NCBI GenBank assembly: GCA_026545765.1
Contig: CM048840.1
Coordinates: 10,572,765-10,636,764 of the forward strand
DNA length: 64,000 bases
Direction: 5' to 3'
Source of the DNA: Plantago major
Taxonomy: Eukaryota; Streptophyta; Magnoliopsida; Lamiales; Plantaginaceae
Position numbers and translations under genes: made by a program. Under the pieces are notes generated by a model that worked only from the letters and a program-made list of their open reading frames with translations, did no database searches and was not told the DNA's origin. Positions within the stretch are counted from its first letter, which is position 1, and each line of letters starts with the position of its first letter. Below, in pieces: positions 35,865 through 46,642 of the stretch.

Positions 35865-36090
35865 TGGAGAACCATCTGACAAGCCATTTGGTGGACTGGT
35901 AGTCGTATTTGGTGGAGATTTTAGGCAGATATTGCCGGTCATTCCAAAAGGTAGTCGGCAGGACATAGTGCATGCTTCTCTGTGCTCATCTAGAAGACTA
36001 TGGAGTTCATGTCGTGTTATGAGGTTGAACAAGAACATACGCCTTCAGGTTTGAGTCATTTTGTGTTTTTCTAATTCATATATAAAATCC

Positions 36091-37114
36091 CGGGCAAATT
36101 ACATATGGACCCCCTGTTAGATTTCGTAATTACAGATAGGTACCCGTTAGTGGAACAATAACATTCAAATCCAGTTAGATAAAAATCAATTACATATAAG
36201 TCCACGAATTTGACTTTTGGTGATTTAAAAGCTGGAAAGTCCATTTTTGCCCCTGTTCAATTATCAGCTTTTAGAAATTGCCAAACAAATTTTAACTTAT
36301 CATTGCCACGCATGGCACATGTGGACTTCTATGTAATTAAACCTGAACTTGTATATGCTTACATGTAATTGAATTATGACCGTTATTTTTTTAAAAAAAC
36401 CTGATCGTTTGGAAGTTAATTGGAGGCTATTTATACACCAAAACTTGCCATTTTATCATTGTATTTCAAAAAATTTCACTATAAGTATATACATGTTAAT
36501 ATATATTATGTTGGCCGAGTGTCGAGCACTATGTAGTACATTTTATATTTAAGTATTGTTTCTAAAAATCATTTTGTACAATAGCTTTTTCATGTATTTT
36601 GTTAAACAAATGTACCTATTAGCATTTGAAAATCCTATTAGTATAGTTAATTAAATAACAATAATAAAATAAATATTCTTTTATTGATCGGAGCTTCCGC
36701 CATGGACTGCCGGAGCTCCGGCCACGCCACTGCCGGAGCTCCGGTGGAAGCTCCGATCTTTTTTTTTTTTTTTTTTTTTGAGCTTCCGCCATGGAAGCTC
36801 CGATCTGGAGCTTCCATGGCGGCAGCTCCGATCCGGAGCTTCCATGGCAGAAACTCAATTAAAAAAAAAATAGATCGGAGCTCCGACAGTGATTTTGGTG
36901 GCGGTGGGGATTGGGGAAGAAGAGTTAAAATTTTAATAATTAAATTGTTTTGAAGAAGTTAATAGTTTAAAATAACTAAGGCATGTTTGGTTTGTTTATA
37001 ATCTTAAGTTGGTCAACCAAAAAACAACTTTTTGGACCTATATGTAATTGTTCCACTAATGGGGATTCAGATGAGCGAGGAGCCACTAAGAGGGTAGCTC
37101 TATGTAATTTTCCC
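36091..37114. mobile_element. Small non-autonomous MULE with perfect 9-bp target duplication
   Basis: Ends GGGCAAATTACAT and ATGTAATTTTCCC are inverted with one mismatch, and similarity extends inward (TTAGTGGAACAATwACAT in both arms). TAAAATCCC flanks both sides (36082-36090, 37115-37123), the 9-bp duplication typical of Mutator elements. No transposase is encoded. A GC-rich interior (36684-36880) contains repeated GGAGCTTCC and GGAGCTCCGG palindromes with ATGG-centred units, split by a poly(T) run. Confidence 0.88.
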
Positions 37115-38341
37115 TAAAATCCCATTTAGGTGTTACTCATGGTTTTCCTTATTTATTCTGTATAACAGTCAGGCAGCTCACCTGCCGAGATTCAGAGAAT
37201 AAAGGAATTCGCCGATTGGTTGTTGCGAGTTAGAGATGGTGAAGTTGGTGATAGCAATGACGGTGAGGTGGAATTCGAGTTGCCCCATGATATACTAATT
37301 CGTGATGCCTCTAATCCAATAGATGCCATTGTCAGGAGCACATATCCTTCGATCTTAGATCATGTGGGTGATGGCTGGTACTTTCAGGATAGGGTGATTC
37401 TTGATCCGACTAATGAGATCGTCCAGGAGGTTAATGACTATGTCATATCACTACTTCCTGGAGATGCCACTGAGTTCATGAGCTCATATAGTATATTTCC
37501 TGGTGAGGATGATATGGTCAATAGAGAAGATGTGTATTCAGTCGAGTTCCTTAACACTATTAGGACATCGGGTATACTGAATCACCTCATTCGTTAGAAA
37601 GTTGGTTGTCCTATTATGCTCCTCAGGAATATAGACCAATCGGCCGAATTATGTAATGGGACGAGATTGATTGTTACTGCCATTGGAAAACATGTCATAG
37701 AAGCTAAGATGATGCATGGCAAGAATGTTGGAGTTAAGGTATTTATTCCTCGCATGGTGCTCACTCCGTCCGATGTTGCTAAGTTTCCTATCAGATTCCA
37801 GTGGAGACAGTTCCCTATTTCTGTCTGTTATGTTATGACAATCAATAAGAGTCAGGGACAATCTTTACCTCACGTTGGTCTGTATCTTCCGAAGCCAGTT
37901 TTTAGCCACGATCAACTGTATGTCGCATTTTCGAGGGTGACCACAAAAAGGGGGCTCAAAGTTTTAGTGCTGGATGAAGATGGATATCCAACTAATAAGA
38001 CGACAAACGCCGTTTACAAGGAAGTCTTTAGAAATCTTTCAGGTATGTGATTCCAACATATTAATATCATTAATAAAATTTTAAAATGTAGTAAATACTA
38101 ATAGTGTATTTATATATTTTCTTGCAGATTGATGCACATCACTGTGACGGTGAAGATCCGATAATAGTGTGCTACTTTATTTTCAATATATGTATTCAAC
38201 ATCAACTTTTAATTTATATTCCGAATTCGCTTAAACTTTGATATTTCTTTTGTTCACACATATTTAAAGTTGGCTATATTCCAAATTCGCTTACATTTAG
38301 TATTTTCTTTCGTTCACGTATATTTAAAAGCTCACTATACT

Positions 38342-38367
38342 GTGGCATCGCCACGGGTTGGTACTAG
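38342..38367 (+). other. Helitron 3' terminus (hairpin plus CTAG)
   Basis: GTGGC (38342-38346) and GCCAC (38350-38354) pair around a 3-nt loop. CTAG (38364-38367) follows 9 nt later. The preceding ACTATAC is shared with the related end at 39501-39523. This is the expected Helitron terminus for the helicase remnant 300 bp upstream. Confidence 0.75.
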
Positions 38368-38722
38368 ACGTGCTTTTTTCAGTTCCTGCAGGATATAGAA
38401 GAGATACACATGAGCTAATTGGTGGTGTGTTGATCTTTACATGTCTATCAACAACATTTTACACATGAAGACTTTCAAGTTCCTTTTCTTTATGTATAAG
38501 ATTCGATCGGTTGGATGAGGTATAAGGGTTCTCTTCTCTACGGTCTCTGTCCAGAAGGACTGGTTCTATCCCACCCGAATTCAACCCCGTGCGAAATAAT
38601 GATGTTCAGGTCCGGTCTAGCATATACTCGAACCCATTCCCACACCTTTGTTACAAGACCCGAGTGCAACATTTTATGATTAAGTTAGTAAAAAGTACAT
38701 TTTTCTCCGGTGGATGGGGGGA

Positions 38723-38960
38723 CTCTCTAGGCGGGGAAACTCTCTTCGATCTTCGCTCTACTTTCTTGATCCATAACGGGTCTGGGGAATTGATACTCTC
38801 TAGGTGGGGAAACTCAATTCGATTTTCTATCTACTTTCTTGATCTCCATAACGAGCCGGGGGAGGGGGAGGGATTAGCTTATATTCTCTAGGTGGAGAAA
38901 ATGTTTTTGATCTTCTCTGTACTTTATTGATCTCAATGACGGGCCGGTTGGGGGGGGGGG
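38723..38960 (+). repeat. Three-copy minisatellite, unit about 73-87 bp
   Basis: Units start at 38723, 38796 and 38883. Each reads CTCTAGGnGGnGAAA, then TTCGATyTTC or a variant, CTACTTTcTTGATC, CATAACGGG or a variant, and a G-rich end. Copies have diverged, and the last ends in a run of 12 G (38950-38961). No protein is convincingly encoded. Confidence 0.75.
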
Positions 38961-39500
38961 GACAACCGTACCATGTGAAATTATGTTTGTAGAATAATAA
39001 TTTTTGTGTCTTTGGTGGTGACGATACCATGGGTTGTTAGGAACCGTGGGTTGGAAAAAACAACGTAATATGTGAAATTAAAGTTGTATAATATTTTTTG
39101 TATGCATTGAGGTGACCATACCACCATGTTGGAACCCTATTGATTGTGTATACTTTTGTATTTTATTTTGGTTTCGTTTGAGGGATAATTTTAAAAAAAA
39201 ACATATATTTTTTTAATAAGCTAATTATATTACATGGGCTCACCCGTGATCGAACCTCTTGCATGTAAAAGTTTTTAAAAAAAAAACATGTGTCTGTTAC
39301 TAATTAACAGGTCGGGTATGGTATGACCCTATTTTTACATTTTCTATAGTTAACATAAATAAACACTCAATGATATAATATTGAATGAAGAAGGACTATC
39401 GACGGACACCATAATGAACGTTATTCACATAAATTTAACTACCTTATTTTCTCGATTAATTTATTTTAACACCCCATTTCTATTTATTATTAAAATTCAA

Positions 39501-39523
39501 CTATACCGTGGGGTTAGTACTAG
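39501..39523 (+). other. Degenerate Helitron-like 3' end lacking a hairpin arm
   Basis: CTATACCGTGGGGTTAGTAC is followed by TAG and a T. Aligned with the end at 38335-38367 it shares ACTATAC, CGTGGGGTT or CACGGGTT, and AGTACTAG or GGTACTAG, but the left hairpin arm and loop are missing. The base after CTAG is T, as expected for a Helitron insertion. Confidence 0.5.
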
Positions 39524-39990
39524 TTGTTACTAAATTCTAGAGATTTTTCCTATTAATAGTCACGGAAAACATGTTTCTTAGACTTGTTATTAGGTAATAA
39601 TTTAGGCTCCTCTATTCTTATCCGTGGTTTGAAAGAGAGAAAAGAAAACGTAAGCAGGAGTATCTCTTGTTTCACACTTGACAATTTGTGTAGTTGTAAC
39701 AATTTTAAATATATCAAGTGTAAAATATTGTTTTTCAAACACTTTATCTTAAAAAAAGAGAGAAAATTTTGGGTTTTAACCTAAACAAATACAGTAGATT
39801 ATGAAATTAAAGAGAATCACTAGACAAGTAAAAATCGTGATTAAATGAAGTCGTGTCCTTATGCGACTTCCATCTAATAAACCTTGGCTACAATAATTCA
39901 ACGAGGTTTTTGTGGTGGGTGAGCTGAAAAACCAATTTCATTTCACTTTCAAGAGAATCCATTGTTTTACTGAAGAGAAGAGAAGAGAAA

Positions 39991-41489
39991 ATGGAGAAAG
40001 GAATTGTTGCAGCTCCAGAGGGACAGAAGAAGAACAGAATTCAAGTATCCAACTCCAAGAAATCCCTCTTCTTCTATGTCAATCTTTCAAAGGTATTCTT
40101 TTTTTTTTTTTTTTCCCATCTCCTTTTACCCTCTTCATCTATGTCAAAACCCATCTTTTGTTTTTGCCTGTTCTTAGCTCATTCTTATACTGTTTTCACC
40201 ATGTTATAGGTTTTTATGAGTGGATTTGTTCTGGTGATTATTGTTTTTATGTGCATACATTGGATGTTTGAGTGTTTTGACTGATAGGTTCTGAATTCTG
40301 ATGTTCCATTTCTTCTGTGGGATGAATAAAAGATTAGAAATATTGTTAGGGATTCCTTCACTTTTGGTTTATTTAGGAGGTTTTGCTTGGCTGATGGATA
40401 AAGATAACATTTTGTTGCAGAATATTACTAAGATTTAGGATTTAGGGAAAAAAAGGTCTGTGTTGTTTGCTACTTGGGGGGGGGGGGATTCCTTTGCAAG
40501 ATGTCTTTATAACTGGTTAGAAAGCCGAAGAATTTTATAAGAACTCTTGCAAGCAGCCTCTTAATGATGTTGGGACCAAACACATTGTTGGAGTGATGAT
40601 GTGGTGATGCTCATCATTCATCAGGATTTGTTGCAACCAAAATTTTATTGAATGTTCTTTATAGAGTTTGTTCTTGGATTTTGGCCTGTAGGAGGCTCTG
40701 GATTTTTAGTTCTCATGCTAGGGGTTATAAATGCTGTTCTTGGATTTTCTGCAGAGGTATTTGCAGGAGTTCGATGAGGTGGAGCTGTCTGGTCTTGGGA
40801 TGGGTATTGTTTCTCTCTCTGATTTAATGTCAAAACTGTTCCTTTTCCTTTCTTTTGGGTTTGGTTCGAACCTGATCTGTTGCCTTGTTCACAACTTTGA
40901 CATCGTGTTTCTTACAGCTATTTCCACCGTGGTGAGTATTGCTGAAATCTTGAAGAACAATGGATTTGCGGTTGAAAAAAGTGTGAATATCTTTCTCTTG
41001 CTCTCCCAATTTTATTCGTAGATTTTTCATTCATTTTTATGATGCTATGTGGTGCATATGTATGCAGAAATTAGGACACTGACTGTTGACATGAGGGATG
41101 ACCCTGGAGCTCGGCCATTCCCAAAAGCAAAGGTATAAAAACTAATGCTCTATGGTGGAGTTCTTTGACATTACATATATGTTTCTTTTGCAAACAATTT
41201 TGCCTAATTCTTATAACCCTATGTTGCATTTACTATTTCAGTTTTCCTGCAATTTAAATAGTTTTTTTTGCTTTAGAACAATTGTGTAGTAAGTGCTAAC
41301 TCTTTACCTTTAGGCATAACCACCAATACACTATTATGTATATGTTCTAGTTAATAGCAACGGGTTTCATTTTATATGTTTTTGCTCTTGTAGATTGAGA
41401 TAGAACTAGGCAAATCAGCAAGCTTTGATGAACTAATGGCAGCTGAAGAAGAAGAAAGGGAGTACGCAGATGGAAATGACCAGAATTAA
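39991..41489 (+). CDS. Alba-family small nucleic-acid-binding protein
   Basis: Five exons (39991-40092, 40755-40803, 40918-40980, 41068-41132, 41394-41489) give 124 residues. The protein reads KKNRIQVSNSKKSLFFYVNL, RYLQEFDEVELSGLGMA, STVVSIAEILKNNGFAVEKK, IRTLTVDMRDD and ends in an acidic tail (EEEEREYADGNDQN). This matches plant Alba proteins of the At2g34160 kind in sequence and length. The Alba fold binds DNA or RNA. In plants such proteins associate with RNA, RNA-DNA hybrids and stress granules; the exact role of this paralogue is not known to me. The start was chosen because it opens a purine-rich leader (AGAGAAGAGAAAATGG) and gives the family length. Intron 1 holds a run of 12 G (40476-40487). 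The gene is convergent with the BT1-like gene downstream. Confidence 0.9.
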
Positions 41490-42270
41490 CATCTTATATA
41501 CATCACAATCTCTATGGCATGTAGCAAATCTATCCTTATATTTTGTGTACTTCGAACTAATGTGAACTAATGCTATGGTGTACCTGGTTTAACTTTGAAC
41601 TAATGTTATTGCGTTCATGAGTAGTTAAAACTTCTGTTGATTATGCTATTACTAAATATCCAAGAAATCTCTAAATCTATAGAGCTATATGATTACATTT
41701 AGTTGGCTGCTGTGTCTTCACTCCAATTAAGTCAGACTAAAGACATTATAGGGTTCCAGTTTATGTTTATTTCGGCTACTATTCTGCCCAAAATGATGAC
41801 GTATATTTGTAAGTTGGACTTGAGAACGAGTCGATGTCAAGTGACTTGTAATTGTTACACGGAGTCATGGACAGCCTGTGAAATGGTGCATCAAAATATT
41901 ACCTGCCTATGTTAACAAGTAAAGAGATGCAAAATCAATATCTACTCTATTACAATTGAAGAAACAAAACTTTGATTGATGGTGATTGATAGACAATTAT
42001 GCAAATGCTAAGTCTACACAAGACCACTTCTGTGGGAAAGGACATGAGCATGTGGCTAATCCAAAACATCTGCTGTCATTTAAAAGAAAACATAAATCTC
42101 CCAGGTTCCTATGAAGAGAAACTTGACCAAAAGCACCAAAACAGATTAGTTCTCGGTATCAAAAATCTTTTGAAGTAAAAATGAAAAATCTTTAGTCTCG
42201 GCGAATATCTCCAAGCAAAGCTTCACCAACAGTCATAATCTTCCACACCTTATGAAGATAGAAGTGACTA

Positions 42271-45174
42271 CTACTCTTCATCTTCATTTTCCACCAATAT
42301 CCTCTTGCACGCTTCGTAACACATGAAAGATATGCCAGCAGCGGGAACCAATTTTATGCAGCTAGGTCCAAGACCTCTGTACAAACCTTGAATCCCTTCG
42401 TGTTCAAGTATGCTAGCCAAAGCGTGGACCACGTTCTTGTACGCTCTACCACTTACAGCACCAGCTTGCATGTGCTTACGAGCAACCTCAAGTGGGAATG
42501 TAGCCGTGCTAGATATTGCACCAGCAGCTGACCCAATCAACAGGGTCTCTACATTCCCGATCTTTTCTTGTTTAGAGAATTTCCTGTAGGCCTTCCGCAA
42601 AGTGTCGTATGCATAGTAGTTGGTGGCAGCGTATGGAATAACTCCGATAACACTTGGAGCTAGACCTCTGTAGAGCTCTCCTGGACCACCCTCTTGTACT
42701 ATTTTCACAAAAGCATCAATAAGACCATTATATGCTCCTCTCTGCATGAAGAAAACAACCTTGGTGTTATTTACAAATGCATGTTTGATCCCTCGGTCCT
42801 CACATGTGCCGCCTCTCCATAGCACTCCCTTAAAAATATTAAATGTACACCTCTATACAGGGGTACAACGTACAAGTATAGTTACAGAAAGTATAGCTCT
42901 TTCAGTAATTAGGACATGTCAGATCATTTAGGTGTAAATTTGCTAAACGATCAAATATGCAGAAATTGGAAATTTGAAGATGGTTACCTGTATGGTTAAT
43001 CGAGTCTTGACCAACTCGAGAGGATATGTTAACAAAGTCGAGCATACTCCGGCACAGGCACCCGCTACCAATGAAGGAGAAATAGGGAATTTGGGCTGTA
43101 TTCCATGTTTTGGTGATAATTTCTTGTTGACAGTATCATAAACAAATAACTGCAAGAAAGCATGAATAATTCAGGAGTGCAGAAACAAAACTTGAATTAC
43201 ATATATCTAAGTATCATAGACAACACTTCATGTTCACCAGTTCTCAGATGAACTCTGACTTTTCACTTGATTTACATATACAACATTATACACTGTCCGG
43301 AGGTATGATTTTAGGGTAACAATTTATTTAAATGCAGAACCAAGAAATTGGTGCCACACAGGACACAGAAGAAATTGGCAAACAAGACAGAAAATTGATT
43401 GCAAGTACAAACTAATCAGATACAAGCCTTTTGCTCTTTATTTGGCATAGTTAATCTAAGATATATACCAAAATATACCATTCAGTATAAAGCAAACATA
43501 GAAGATGGCGATGACAGTGGAAGGTCAGAAGAGCAGAAAATTGAAGCCGGAGATCAGATGACAAATGAAACTTAATTAGGAAAACTTAAGGGCTTAGCAG
43601 CACATACAAGTCACACAGTTAAAATCCAAAGAGTAATTATCATCAGAAGGAAAAAAAAAAAAAGCTGATAATTTTACTAATAGTGTAATTTGGGTGAGTG
43701 TGCCAAACACTTGAGGTGGTGGTTGGTTTTTACTAATGTTAGAAAATACTGGCTGTTTCTAATAATTTTACCATCTGAAAACTGGTTTCTACTGCAATAT
43801 GACAGGTGGTAGATTTTTGAAATGTGGCGCATTTGACTGGAAATATTTCTGACAAAAAGTAAAGATAAGTTGCAATTTACCCTTCGAAACACCACTGATT
43901 TTTGCAATAAAATTAAAACTGATTTTGTGTTTGAGTGATAAAGAAGAATAACAATATACTACATTTCCAATTCCATGAATTAATGCACCAGTTGAGTGAT
44001 AAAGATGAATATTAGGACACCAATGTAATGCTTTTTCCTCAATCTCTTTACCTCCTCTCTAGTTATACTCTGTATTAGCTCAAACAGGTGAGAACAACAG
44101 AACTTTTACCCATCAATATGGCTTCCTTTTACAGGACAGACGTGAGAGTTTAAATTGGTAAAGCGACTCAGTGAGATTACATAGAGGTCCATTTTACAGA
44201 AAGCCACAATGGCAGTTGATTTATGCTACGTAATAGACACTCTAAAGCAGGCCAGACACATCACCAGGAATCAACACCAACCTTTGGACAGAAAAAGAAG
44301 TTCTATTAGAATTAGTTATGGGTGGTCAATACTATCTTCAAGCGTGTGGTGAATTTCATGTAACATACGCGAGACCTAGATTAATCAGCTATATAAACAT
44401 CTAAATATATTTCTGCATTATAAGCTTTAAAATGAATCCTAAGCAAATTACCCAAGACATAAAAAATGGATAACATGTTCACTGAACTATGATTAACTAG
44501 AGTACCAGTTTACTTTATACCAAACAAATCTACATCCAAATCACATAGAAACAAGTCAACGGCAAGCAGAACAAAGAAAAAGAGCTACTAAAAACCAAAT
44601 TCTCAACATAACAAAGAGGTGAGTACTAAAAAAATAACATCAATAGAAACATGTTTTCACATTCATTTACCTCTACGGCTTTGCTTGGTGCAACCCTGAT
44701 CACATTAACAAAATTGCCCCTAAACAATCCTCTCCAACCATCCGTTTTCATGATATCCTGAAACACCTCAGTAGTAGAATGCCCGTTGCTCCCCACCATC
44801 AAACAAGTCCTAATTGTCTCCAAAGGAGCAACGGCAGTTCTAGAAACCGCCCCAGCAATACCACCACTGAGCAATCTCCTCAACGAAGGATTCGAAACCT
44901 TAACCTTGAATTTTAGCCCACTCTTCTTCTTGTTCCCTAAACCCTTCTCATCATCACCCATACCTAAAACCTTAAAGCCTTCAGTAACATACTTCTCAAA
45001 CAAATCAGCATACGGTAACTTAAAACCGCCATCGTTGTTTCCCATTTGCCCCACAGAAGCAAACAACCCCCCTCCAGGGTAAAATCTGTAATCTTGGTGA
45101 CTCCATTGCAGCCCCAATTGAGAATTGGACATCCCATCTTTCTTCACATCCAAAGATTGGTTTTTTCCTCTCAT
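42271..45174 (-). CDS. BT1: BT1-type adenine nucleotide carrier (mitochondrial carrier family)
   Basis: Minus-strand exons 45174-44671, 43149-42988, 42741-42271 join in frame to 378 residues. The first 100 or so residues form a hydrophilic N-terminal extension (GLQWSHQDYRFYPGGGLFAS), as in plastid-targeted Brittle-1 proteins. Three carrier repeats follow, each with the signature PxE/D-x-x-R/K: PLETIR (repeat 1), PLELVK (repeat 2), PLEVAR (repeat 3), plus paired glycine-rich matrix motifs (GWRGLFRGN, GPGELYRGL, GIQGLYRGL). Such carriers move adenine nucleotides across plastid and, in dicots, also mitochondrial inner membranes. The ATG at 45174 is chosen; 9 nt upstream an in-frame TTG adds nothing. 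Intron 1 is 1.5 kb. Confidence 0.92.
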
Positions 45175-46642
45175 ATCTATCAAAACCTAATAATTGAAAA
45201 CCTCTAAAAACACAAAACAGATATCTTGTATACTCTTCCAGTCTTCCTATTCAATCTGGAGAGAAAAATTCGGACAGGTAAATAACAATTCTGAGGTTTC
45301 TAAGGAATAAAGCAACAAATTAAACAAAGATTGGATTTTGAGACGGCTAATAATTCGGGTAGGTAGGTGAGACCATGAGCATATAAATTATTCCAAAGCC
45401 ATCACTGGTGACTACTGATGCAATCAATAGGTTTGTCTAAAATATGCCTAAAAATCACGCTAAAAATGACGAACATCAATAGTGGATATATCCAAATACA
45501 TGCTTGAAAGAATCTTTGAATGAGGGTTAGGGATGGGAGGCGGAAGAATCAAGGCTTTTTGTTTTCTATATTTGAGCCTTGAGAGTACACTGTAGACTGT
45601 GTTCTTCCCTTTTCAGCCCATTAAATTAAAGAGCTTGAGGTGTCTCTATGCAATTTTATTCTAATTTATACTTTACATTATAAATTCATGAACCAATTAT
45701 ATTTTATCTTTATTATTTATTTTATGAGAGTATACTTTTCTCCTGGGGGGGGGGGGGAAATGATATAAGTGCATTTGAGTTTTATAATGAAAATTTATAT
45801 AATCATTTAGCACTAATAAAGAGGCCACAGTTTAATTTGGCTTGAATAGCCCTCAACTCAAGAGGTCATTTTGGTATAATTACTATTATTTGAAACCTTA
45901 AACCTGTAACGATGAAGCCATTAATCGATCGAGATCTGACCCTTTGAACTGCAGGGTTACTTATGAACTGTTTCGAAGGATATGATAGGCCTATTCCATC
46001 AACACATATCATTTCAAAGCAATCACATTTAAAATATAAAGTTCAAATGGATAATTTTCTCAAATGAAAGGTGTAGATTGTTAATAAGAATAGCGTGTCA
46101 ACCCCTTCAAACTCTCTGGAACTTTGAAACGTTATACTTGCAATTTATATTACGTTATGCTACTTGTTACTACCAACCCATCCAAGGTAAAGGAGGGGGA
46201 ACTTTTTGGGTTTTACGGTATACGTTACGTGTGTCTAATCCAATCAAGTACTATTGAATACTTTTGAGGAGAGGTGCTCATCTACATGGCTCGAACTTGT
46301 AAACTTGCTCATGCTAATTGACACCCCTTACTGCTTGAACGAGGTGGGGAGACATTTTGAGGAAGAGGATTTGATGGCAAAATGATGTTAATGACAATAT
46401 TAACCTTTAAGCACACCCAGTGGTTCATCATGGCTAAGAATAACTAATGTTATATAGAAAGGAAAATAATGGTGTTGATTGTCATCCAAATAATACAGCA
46501 ACAAACAAAATTCCCAGTATTGCGTAGTAACTAACATACAGTACAAAATAAATCTGCCTCCAAAACTGAAGAAACATATATGCCACTATTGCGTTACAAG
46601 ATCCACCATACTGCAGTCAGCCAAGTGAAAAGGGGGTAAGAA
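45175..46642. other. BT1 promoter/leader and EMG1 3' region
   Basis: Both neighbours are on the minus strand, so this holds the BT1 upstream region (from 45175) and the EMG1 3' untranslated sequence (towards 46642). A run of 13 G on the plus strand (45745-45757) lies about 570 bp upstream of the BT1 start codon. No coding signal is visible on either strand. Confidence 0.6.

Larger units (their letters stand above)
34765..38050 (+). pseudogene. Helitron PIF1-like helicase, C-terminal two thirds, interrupted
   Basis: Pieces in order: 34765-34957 (IPLNVDEI, DEAPMTNRFCFEALDRSL, with C in place of W before the Walker B DEA), a hAT insertion, 35873-36050 ([15 protein letters not shown], then RLNKNIRLQ), an intron-like stretch holding a MULE, then from about 37168 (SPAEIQRIKEFADWLLRVRD). 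One TAG follows ILNHLIR near 37595. The frame then continues with [39 protein letters not shown] and a stop at 38050. The C-terminal helicase motifs are well preserved. Without Walker A and Rep it cannot act alone. Confidence 0.85.
34760..38367 (+). mobile_element. Second Helitron remnant (helicase part) with two nested insertions
   Basis: This element retains only helicase sequence and a 3' hairpin end. Rep sequences are absent. Coding similarity begins abruptly at about 34765 (FSIPLNVDE). A hAT element (34958-35864) and a small MULE (36091-37114) sit inside it. The right end is the hairpin plus CTAG at 38342-38367. The host base after CTAG is A instead of the usual T, which may be a later change. 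The true left end is not identified. Confidence 0.75.

Noticed and set aside
39244-39262. GATCGAACCTCTTGC resembling part of a tRNA T-arm
   Set aside because: No cloverleaf, acceptor stem or anticodon arm could be placed around it.
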